A DNA stretch of 11,638 bases from Chloroflexota bacterium (GTDB lineage: Bacteria > Chloroflexota > Dehalococcoidia > JACQUE01), in the NCBI GenBank assembly GCA_016210425.1, contig JACQUE010000161.1, positions 1-11,638 on the forward strand. The letters run 5' to 3'. Made by a program: the position numbers and the translations under genes. Below the pieces are notes generated by a model, which had not been told where the DNA came from, did no database searches, and was given only the letters and a program-made list of their open reading frames with translations. How positions within the stretch are numbered: the first letter of the stretch is position 1; every line of letters begins with the position of its first letter. Below, piece by piece: positions 6,405 to 11,638 of this stretch.

Positions 6405-7670
6405 TCATACCTCCTTACTCAGCGTGGCGAGGAACTCGGCGTTATTCTGCGTTCGCGCGAGACGCTCCAGGACACGCTCCGTGGCGTCGGTAGAGGGCGA
6501 GTTCGTGGCGATCATGGAGACCATTCGCCTCAACAGCCAGACCTGACGGAGGGTGGTTTCGTCAAGGAGAAGCTCTTCCCGGCGTGTACCACTACGCTGG
6601 ATGTCGATGGCGGGGAAGATGCGACGCTCCGACAGCTTCCGGTCCAGGTGAAGCTCCATGTTGCCGGTGCCCTTAAACTCCTCGTAGATCACGTCGTCCA
6701 TGCGGCTGCCCGTATCGACGAGGCAGGTAGCGATGATCGTCAGACTGCCACCTTCCTCAATATTGCGGGCGGCGCCGAAGAAGCGCTTGGGCGGATAGAG
6801 GGCGCCGGGGTCGATACCGCCGGAGAGGGTGCGTCCGCTGGTGGGCAGGGCCAGGTTGTAAGCCCTGGTCAGACGCGTGATGCTGTCCAGCAGGATAACC
6901 ACGTGGCGCTTGCCCTCCACCAGGCGCTTCGCCCGCTCCAGGCCCATCTCCGCCGCCTTGACATGGTCTTCCACCGGCTCATCGAAGGTGGAGCTTATGA
7001 CCTCACCCTTGACCGAGCGCTTCATGTCTGTTACTTCCTCCGGACGCTCGCCGATGAGGCAGACCATGATGTGGATCTCCGGCCGGTTTAAGGCTATGCC
7101 GTTGGCGATATGCTTGAGGAGGATCGTTTTGCCCGCCTTAGGTGGCGACACGATGAGCCCGCGCTGGCCGCAGCCGATGGGGGCGATGAGGTCGATGAGC
7201 CGGCAGGAGAGCTCAGTCCCCTTGGTCTCCAGCCTAAGGTGTTCCGTGGGGAAGATGGGCGTGAGCCTATCGAAGTAGGGCCGCTGCTTGGCGACCTCCG
7301 GGTCCAGCCCGTTGACCGCCTCAACGCGAAGCAGCCCGTAATAGCGCTCGTTGTCTTTAGGAGGGCGAACCTGCCCGGTTACCATGTCGCCGGTGCGCAA
7401 GGCAAAGCGGCGGATCTGGGACTGGGAGACATAGACGTCGTTCAGGCTCGGCATCAAGCTCTCCTGGCGGAGGAAGCCGTAGCCGTCGTCTACGATCTCT
7501 AGGACGCCCCCCCGGAAAAGGTGACCTTGCTGCTCTGACTGCGCTTGCAGGAGGCGGAAGATGAGGTCCTGCTTCTTGAGGCTGCTGTAGCCGGAGATTC
7601 CGAGCTCTTTGGCTACTTCCATTAGATCTTCACGGGTTCTTGTTTCCAATTCTGCGATATTGATATTCAC
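6405..7670 (-). CDS. rho: Transcription termination factor Rho
   Basis: Rho is the hexameric RNA-dependent ATPase that ends transcription at untranslated, C-rich RNA. The 421-residue product matches the E. coli length (419). It has the N-terminal helical Rho_N domain (about 1-45, [22 protein letters not shown]), a cold-shock-like RNA-binding domain (about 50-120, with DGYGFLR and [11 protein letters not shown]), and a RecA-type ATPase core. The core contains Walker A SPPKAGKT (175-182), the catalytic stretch [10 protein letters not shown] (about 207-216), Walker [11 protein letters not shown] (about 257-266), and the secondary-site region [11 protein letters not shown]. It has no long inserted N-terminal region, unlike some actinobacterial forms. 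The start is GTG 7670, six bases after GGAG. It lies 112 bases after tal with a promoter between, and one base before the next gene's apparent ATA start. Confidence 0.97.
   Translation of the reverse strand: MNINIAELETRTREDLMEVAKELGISGYSSLKKQDLIFRLLQAQSEQQGHLFRGGVLEIVDDGYGFLRQESLMPSLNDVYVSQSQIRRFALRTGDMVTGQVRPPKDNERYYGLLRVEAVNGLDPEVAKQRPYFDRLTPIFPTEHLRLETKGTELSCRLIDLIAPIGCGQRGLIVSPPKAGKTILLKHIANGIALNRPEIHIMVCLIGERPEEVTDMKRSVKGEVISSTFDEPVEDHVKAAEMGLERAKRLVEGKRHVVILLDSITRLTRAYNLALPTSGRTLSGGIDPGALYPPKRFFGAARNIEEGGSLTIIATCLVDTGSRMDDVIYEEFKGTGNMELHLDRKLSERRIFPAIDIQRSGTRREELLLDETTLRQVWLLRRMVSMIATNSPSTDATERVLERLARTQNNAEFLATLSKEV
6410..6415 (-). promoter_or_regulatory. Shine-Dalgarno sequence inside the end of rho, before an ATA start
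   Basis: AGGAGG is formed by the last codons of rho (AAG GAG GTA TGA). Six bases (TATGAG) separate it from ATA at 6403-6401, which begins one base after the rho TGA. The arrangement suits termination-reinitiation by ribosomes finishing rho. An in-frame TGA twelve bases upstream of the AGGAGG-ATA unit confirms that the peptidase frame cannot begin inside rho. Confidence 0.6.
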
Positions 7671-7757
7671 CTGTTTCTCCGAGGGTTACGATGCGAGGCA
7701 CGTAGCGCATGCGTGTATAAGGGGCGAGAAAAGGGGCCCTTCCCCAATGTTTTGGCC

Positions 7758-7786
7758 ATGCTATCACACATGAAAAAGTTTGTCAA
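7758..7786 (-). promoter_or_regulatory. Promoter of rho, overlapping the tal stop codon
   Basis: On the minus strand there is a perfect TTGACA at 7786-7781, which contains the tal stop codon TGA. A 17-base spacer ends in TGA, and TAGCAT follows at 7763-7758. The TGn just before the -10 makes it an extended -10 promoter. Transcription would begin near 7751, leaving an RNA leader of about 80 bases before GTG 7670, with a GC-rich stretch (GGGGAAGGGCCCC) that could fold. Rho could therefore be transcribed apart from pyrG and tal. Confidence 0.6.
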
Positions 7787-8451
7787 AGCGTTTTCACCTC
7801 TTCTCGCTCATACACTTTGCGCCAGTCCTCCAAAAACCTTGCTATTCCGATGTCTGTTAGAGGGTGCTGAATCATCTGCATCAGCACCTTGTAAGGGATG
7901 GTTGCCACGTCGGCACCTGCCTTGGCGGCAACCACGCAGTGGAGCGGGTGCCGGATGCTGGCAGCCAGCACCTGCGTTGTGTAATGGCAGCGGGCGAAGA
8001 CCTGGGCAATGTCGGCGACGATGGCCATCCCGTCGTGGCCGGCGTCGTCCAGGCGGCCGACGAAGGGGCTGACGAAGGTGGCCCCCGCCAGCGCCGCCAG
8101 CAGCGCCTGGTTTGCGGAGAAGCAGAGGGTCAAGTTTATCTTGATGCCCTCCCGCGATAGCACGGATGTGGCCGCCAGGCCGTCAGCCGTTATCGGCAGC
8201 TTTACGACCACGTTAGGCGCCCAGCCCGCCACCTCTCGGGCTTCCCGCATCATGCCCTGCCGGTCCAGGCTCAACACTTCAGCGGAGACCGGCCCGTCCA
8301 CCAGCCCGCATATCTCCCGAACGGCCGCCTTGAAGTCGGGATGGCCCTCCTTGGCCACCAGGGTGGGGTTAGTGGTGACGCCGCTGATGACGCCTAGTTC
8401 AACACCGTGGCGGACCTCCTTGAAGTTGGCTGTGTCCAGAAACAGTCGCAT
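7783..8451 (-). CDS. tal: Transaldolase, short TalC/MipB-type
   Basis: This 222-residue protein is a member of the small fructose-6-phosphate aldolase/transaldolase family of the pentose phosphate pathway (cytoplasm). The active-site Lys84 (VVVKLPIT) forms the Schiff base, and the opening [11 protein letters not shown] and GVTTNPTL are standard. Two positions separate the enzymes in this family. E. coli fructose-6-phosphate aldolase has Gln in FAQVMA and Tyr in APYVNR, whereas this protein has Glu58 in SAEVLS and Phe130 in SPFVGR, the transaldolase pattern. I therefore call transaldolase, although names in databases are often mixed. The start is ATG 8451 with GAGGTG six bases upstream. It sits 99 bases after pyrG on the same strand and ends inside the promoter of rho. 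Confidence 0.92.
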   Translation of the reverse strand: MRLFLDTANFKEVRHGVELGVISGVTTNPTLVAKEGHPDFKAAVREICGLVDGPVSAEVLSLDRQGMMREAREVAGWAPNVVVKLPITADGLAATSVLSREGIKINLTLCFSANQALLAALAGATFVSPFVGRLDDAGHDGMAIVADIAQVFARCHYTTQVLAASIRHPLHCVVAAKAGADVATIPYKVLMQMIQHPLTDIGIARFLEDWRKVYEREEVKTL

Positions 8452-8502
8452 GAAAACACCTCGCTAGTAGCGCTTGCACCTTGGGGGGAAGCTCGGACAA
8501 CC

Positions 8503-8520
8503 GGGGCCATAAGCGGCCCC
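8503..8520. other. Intercistronic hairpin between pyrG and tal
   Basis: GGGGCC at 8503-8508 and GGCCCC at 8515-8520 form a perfect six-pair stem with a six-base loop. The same stem core occurs in the terminator at 3840-3863, but here no T-run follows on the minus strand. It may modulate read-through from pyrG into tal or stabilise the processed ends. Confidence 0.4.
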
Positions 8521-8550
8521 ATTATTGCAGTTGGGACGAAATGATGATGG

Positions 8551-10188
8551 CTACAATCCCGATTCGAGCGGGAGTCGATGCTGGCTGCCCTCCCGCATGG
8601 TCTCCTTCGCCGCCCCGACGAAGTCGCGGAAGAGCGGATGGGGGCGATTGGGCCGGGACCGAAACTCAGGATGGAACTGGACACCTAGCATCCACGGGTG
8701 GCCACGGATCTCGGTTATCTCCACGAGCTCCCCATTGGCCGACAGGCCGCTGATAATGAGGCCGGCCTTCTCAAGGGGCTCTCGAAAGGCATTATTGAAC
8801 TCGAAGCGATGGCGATGTCGCTCCTGCGCCACCGGCTTGCCATAGGCGCGCTCCGCCAGCGTACCCTCCTTGAGATGGCAAGGATAGACGCCTAGGCGCA
8901 TTGTTCCACCCTTTTCACCCACGGTCCGCTGCTCAGACATAAGGTCGATGACCGGGTAGCGGGTGTTGAAATCGAACTCAGTCGAATTAGGCTCACCGTT
9001 GCCGAAGGCGAAGCGCGCCAGCTCGATAACCATCACCTGCATGCCGAGGCAGAGCCCGAAGTAGGGCACCTTGTTCTCCCTGGCGAAGGTTGACGCCTTG
9101 ACCATGCCTTCGATGCCCCGTATCCCGAAGCCGCCCGGCACCACGATGCCGCTCGCCTCCCGCAGCACGTCCTCGCCACCCGCCTTCTCCAAATCCTCCG
9201 AATGCACCCACATTATGTCCACTGTGCGGTCGTGGCAGAGCGCCGCGTGGTGGAGGGCCTCCCGTACGGAGAGGTAGGAGTCCTGTAGCTCCACATACTT
9301 CCCTACCAGCGCTATCTTGATGCTCTCCTTGGGCCGCTTAATGTGCTCCACCATCGCTCGCCAGTCGTTCAGGTCCCGAAAGCTGGTGGGAAGCCCCATC
9401 CTCTCGATGATCAGGTCCCCCAGCCCAGCCTCCTCCAATATGAGAGGCACCTCGTAGATGGTAGGCGTGGTCAGGAGCGGGACGACAGCCCGCTTCTCCA
9501 CATCGCAAAAGAGGGCGATCTTATCCTTGATATCATCGGAGACGGGCCGATCGCTGCGGCAGACGATAACATCGGGCTGTATACCGATGCTGCGCAACTC
9601 GCGCGTGCTGTGCTGCGTCGGCTTCGTCTTTAGCTCTCCTGTGGATATGTAGGGCAGCAGGGTCACGTGGATATAGAAAACGTTATCGCGGCCCACCTCG
9701 TTACGCATCTGACGAATCGCTTCAAGGAAGGGCTGCCCCTCGATGTCGCCGACGGTGCCGCCCACTTCCACGATAATCACGTCGGCGCCTGTGTCATCGG
9801 CCACCTTGCGAATGCGCGCCTTGATCTCGTTAGTCACGTGGGGGATCGGCTGGATAGTGCCGCCCAGGAACTCGCCACGCCGCTCTTTCGCGATGACGGC
9901 GCTATAGACCTGGCCGGTAGTGACGGATGATGCCCGAGTGAGATTGATATCTATGAATCGCTCGTAATGGCCGAGGTCCAGGTCGGTCTCCGCTCCATCA
10001 TCAGTGACGAAGACCTCGCCGTGCTGGTAGGGGGACATTGTTCCCGGATCGACGTTGAGGTAGGGATCCAGCTTCTGGACGGAGACGGAGATGCCACGGC
10101 TTTTGAGGAGGCGTCCGATGGAGGCGGCGGTGATCCCTTTTCCAACTGAGCTTACGACACCGCCGGTAACGAAGATGTACTTTGCCAT
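8551..10188 (-). CDS. pyrG: CTP synthase (glutamine-hydrolysing)
   Basis: CTP synthase converts UTP, ATP and glutamine to CTP, the last step of pyrimidine nucleotide synthesis (cytoplasmic, active as a tetramer). The product is 545 residues, the usual length. The N-terminal synthase domain starts [20 protein letters not shown] with its P-loop at about 9-19 and continues through [20 protein letters not shown] linker near 270-295 leads to the class I glutamine amidotransferase domain, with the nucleophile Cys380 in FGLCLGMQ and the His506/Glu508 pair in QFHPEF. The [10 protein letters not shown] motif is also present. ATG 10188 is preceded by a weak AGGG. It is the first gene of a same-strand run (pyrG, tal, rho, two peptidases) and is divergent from the glycosyltransferase. 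Confidence 0.98.
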   Translation of the reverse strand: MAKYIFVTGGVVSSVGKGITAASIGRLLKSRGISVSVQKLDPYLNVDPGTMSPYQHGEVFVTDDGAETDLDLGHYERFIDINLTRASSVTTGQVYSAVIAKERRGEFLGGTIQPIPHVTNEIKARIRKVADDTGADVIIVEVGGTVGDIEGQPFLEAIRQMRNEVGRDNVFYIHVTLLPYISTGELKTKPTQHSTRELRSIGIQPDVIVCRSDRPVSDDIKDKIALFCDVEKRAVVPLLTTPTIYEVPLILEEAGLGDLIIERMGLPTSFRDLNDWRAMVEHIKRPKESIKIALVGKYVELQDSYLSVREALHHAALCHDRTVDIMWVHSEDLEKAGGEDVLREASGIVVPGGFGIRGIEGMVKASTFARENKVPYFGLCLGMQVMVIELARFAFGNGEPNSTEFDFNTRYPVIDLMSEQRTVGEKGGTMRLGVYPCHLKEGTLAERAYGKPVAQERHRHRFEFNNAFREPLEKAGLIISGLSANGELVEITEIRGHPWMLGVQFHPEFRSRPNRPHPLFRDFVGAAKETMREGSQHRLPLESGL

Positions 10189-10289
10189 CGTCCCTATGGC
10201 TCTGCCTGGCCTCTTCTCTTAAACATTATTCATATCGCTCTATTGCCTTATTAAGGGACTCAGCATTGCCCGAGGGATCCGGTCAAACA

Positions 10290-10295
10290 ATTATA
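10290..10295 (-). promoter_or_regulatory. Perfect -10 box, candidate proximal pyrG promoter
   Basis: The minus strand reads TATAAT at 10295-10290. The best -35 at 17 bases is TAGTCC, which is poor, so the promoter may need an activator or be weak. It would give a leader of about 95 bases before pyrG. Confidence 0.35.
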
Positions 10296-10368
10296 CAATG
10301 CACAGGCAACGTGGACTACTCGGGTCCCCCCGGTCAGAGAGAAGGCGTGTGGAGCACCACCGGAGTAT

Positions 10369-10398
10369 ATGTTAATGCTCTGTATTGTTTCTTGTCAA
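10369..10398 (-). promoter_or_regulatory. Candidate distal pyrG promoter
   Basis: The minus strand shows TTGACA at 10398-10393, an 18-base spacer and TAACAT at 10374-10369 (four of six). It would produce an RNA leader of roughly 170 bases before the pyrG ATG. Confidence 0.5.
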
Positions 10399-10435
10399 GA
10401 GGTTGACCCGCGGACGGCAGTCGCCCCGCTTCAGC

Positions 10436-10464
10436 TTGACAGGCCAGATGCCCCATGATAACGT
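10436..10464 (+). promoter_or_regulatory. Candidate plus-strand promoter in the divergent region
   Basis: A perfect TTGACA at 10436-10441 is followed by a 17-base spacer ending TGA and by TAACGT at 10459-10464. The -10 matches only three positions, but these are the key first, second and sixth, and it carries the extended TGn. It has the same design as the rho promoter. Transcription would begin near 10471, about 290 bases before the glycosyltransferase ATG. Confidence 0.4.
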
Positions 10465-10490
10465 TAGAAAAGCAACCGACCTAATAACGA

Positions 10491-10602
10491 GCCGCGCTAG
10501 GCAACAAACTGGGGGCAGTTTGGGTGGTGGCGGATTCCCCTTCGAGAGCTCACTTCCGGAACGCACTCTGCGGGCTCATTGTAGCATTCTCATCCTAGCG
10601 GC
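10491..10602 (+). ncRNA. Candidate structured leader or small RNA
   Basis: GCCG/CTAGG at 10491-10501 (with a two-base bulge) pairs with CCTAGCGGC at 10594-10602, closing a segment of about 110 bases. Inside, AAACTG at 10506-10511 pairs perfectly with CAGTTT at 10516-10521 around a GGGG loop. The segment begins about 20 bases after the predicted start of the plus-strand promoter. It matches no RNA family I recognise, and pairings of this size can arise by chance in GC-rich DNA. Confidence 0.25.
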
Positions 10603-10763
10603 CCGCCAGGGTTAGCTCTCCTCCCGGTCATGGCTCCATCGGGACAGACCCTTGCCAAACCCAAAGCAAAATAGTGAACTAGCTATAGAGACGACCTTTC
10701 GGCCTGCTGGGTCAGACGCAGCCGAGCCGGGGGCCCGCTTACGAACACTGGGAGGAAGAAGGG

Positions 10764-11638
10764 ATGGGTGGATTGAGAGTCCTCACGTGGCATATTCATA
10801 GCAGCTACCTCTACTACCTCTCGCAGGTTGACCACGAGTTCTACCTGCCCGTGAAGCCGGGGCGGCCCGATGGTTACGGGGGCCGCTCGGGCAACTTCCA
10901 CTGGCCCGATAACGTCCACGAGGTCCCAGCCGACCAGGTTCGCCGCCTCAACCTGGACTGTATCCTCTTCCAGTCACGTAAGAATCTAATGGAGGACCAG
11001 CACGATATCCTCTCCCGGACGCAGCAGCGCCTGCCGCGCATCTACCTTGAGCACGATCCGCCACGTCAGCATCCCTCCGACACTCGCCATCCAGCCAACC
11101 ATCCGGAGATCCTCCTGGTGCACGTTACACCCTACAATCAGCTTATGTGGGACAGTGGCTGCACGCCAACGCGAGTGATTGAGCACGGCGTTGTGGTGCC
11201 CGAGGCGATACGCTACACGGGCGAGTTGGAGCGTGGGCTCGTCGCCGTGAACGGCCTTGTGCATCGCGGGCGTCATGCCGGCGCCGACATCTTCGAGCGG
11301 GTCCGTAAGGAGATACCACTCGACCTCATCGGCATCGGCTCGGAGGAGATTGGCGGCCTAGGGGACATACCTCACTATGACCTGCCTGCCTTCGCCGCCC
11401 GCTACCGCTTCTTCTTCAATCCGACCCGCTACACGAGCCTTGGGCTCGCAGTTTGCGAGGCGATGATGCTGGGCATGCCTATCGTCGGGCTGGCCACGAC
11501 GGAGATGGCTACGGTGGTGGAGAACGGCGTTTCGGGCCACGTGGAAAATAACGTGAACCGGCTGATCGACCGCATGCGCGAGCTGCTGGTGGACCCTTCG
11601 GAGGCGCACTGGCTGAGCAAGGGAGCGCAGCGACGGGC
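10764..11638 (+). CDS. Glycosyltransferase, GT4-like, 3' end beyond the window
   Basis: The frame opens at ATG 10764, with GGAGG at 10751-10755 upstream, and runs 291 codons to the window edge without a stop, so it is partial. The product starts LRVLTWHIHSSYLYYLSQ, has LPVKPGRPDGYGGRSGNF and YLEHDPPRQHP in the N-terminal Rossmann-like half, then VIEHGVVVP between the domains. The C-terminal half has RYRFFFNPTRYTSLG (213-227) leading to LAVCEAMMLGMPIVGLATTEM and VVENGVSGHV, the nucleotide-sugar binding region of GT-B family 4 enzymes. In the usual E-x7-E motif the second Glu is present (Glu232), but the first position is Thr224. No membrane segment is visible in the part seen. Donor and acceptor sugars are unknown; a role in cell-surface polysaccharide is inference. 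More sugar-related genes probably follow to the right. Confidence 0.88.
   Translation, partial: MGGLRVLTWHIHSSYLYYLSQVDHEFYLPVKPGRPDGYGGRSGNFHWPDNVHEVPADQVRRLNLDCILFQSRKNLMEDQHDILSRTQQRLPRIYLEHDPPRQHPSDTRHPANHPEILLVHVTPYNQLMWDSGCTPTRVIEHGVVVPEAIRYTGELERGLVAVNGLVHRGRHAGADIFERVRKEIPLDLIGIGSEEIGGLGDIPHYDLPAFAARYRFFFNPTRYTSLGLAVCEAMMLGMPIVGLATTEMATVVENGVSGHVENNVNRLIDRMRELLVDPSEAHWLSKGAQRR

Larger units (their letters stand above)
10189..10763. other. 575-base divergent intergenic region, no convincing protein gene
   Basis: This gap separates pyrG (minus) from the glycosyltransferase (plus). The half near pyrG is relatively AT-rich and holds two minus-strand promoter candidates. The half near the glycosyltransferase holds one plus-strand promoter candidate and inverted repeats. 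Short open frames here (such as 10385-10615 plus and 10372-10566 minus) overlap promoter-like sites and show no domain or good Shine-Dalgarno sequence, so I do not call them. I see no tRNA, SRP RNA, RNase P or tmRNA signature. Confidence 0.6.

Noticed and set aside
8503..8520. Hairpin between pyrG and tal as an intrinsic terminator
   Set aside because: No T-run follows on the minus strand, so I list it only as an intercistronic hairpin.
10522..10536. GGGTGGTGGCGGA resembling the T-box antiterminator sequence
   Set aside because: The match breaks at the ACCGCG core, and no tRNA synthetase or amino-acid gene follows.
10385..10615. 76-codon open frame in the divergent region
   Set aside because: It begins inside the promoter candidates, has no Shine-Dalgarno sequence and no recognisable features.

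Overview
The window is GC-rich bacterial chromosomal DNA carrying eleven protein genes, no rRNA or tRNA and no CRISPR array. The gene content (ECF sigma factor with a small membrane partner, fabH beside bioY, a pyrG-tal-rho cluster ending in two LysM/M23 cell-wall peptidases) and the type of dispersed palindromic repeat before fabH suggest a Chloroflexota (Dehalococcoidia-like) bacterium. That placement is inference from pattern memory, not a search. Non-AUG starts are common here: TTG for fabH and the metallo-hydrolase, GTG for rho, and apparently ATA for both peptidases.

Layout. Bases 116-1086 (+): a good sigma-70 type promoter, an ECF sigma factor and a one-helix membrane protein with no cysteine. 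Bases 1106-1199: a short element with terminal inverted repeats. Bases 1281-3090 (+): fabH then bioY, linking initiation of fatty-acid synthesis with uptake of biotin, the cofactor of acetyl-CoA carboxylase. Bases 3179-3817 (+): a COG2220-type metallo-beta-lactamase-fold hydrolase. Bases 3840-3863: a terminator hairpin that serves both strands. Bases 10188-3886 (-): pyrG, tal, rho, then two paralogous membrane-anchored LysM/M23 peptidases. Bases 10189-10763: a 575-base divergent intergenic region with promoter-like sites and a candidate folded RNA. Bases 10764-11638 (+): the first 291 codons of a glycosyltransferase cut by the window edge.

The most unusual part is the peptidase pair. In both, the conserved reading frame runs 44 codons upstream of the first usable ATG or TTG, and no ATG, GTG or TTG lies in that extension. 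Both instead have AGGAGG exactly six bases before an in-frame ATA, at exactly the same distance from the homologous downstream codon. For the rho-proximal copy the ATA lies one base after the rho stop codon and its Shine-Dalgarno sequence is made of the last rho codons. The second copy looks like a tandem duplicate that carried this junction along, and in it the conserved HxH zinc-site motif has become H-L-D.
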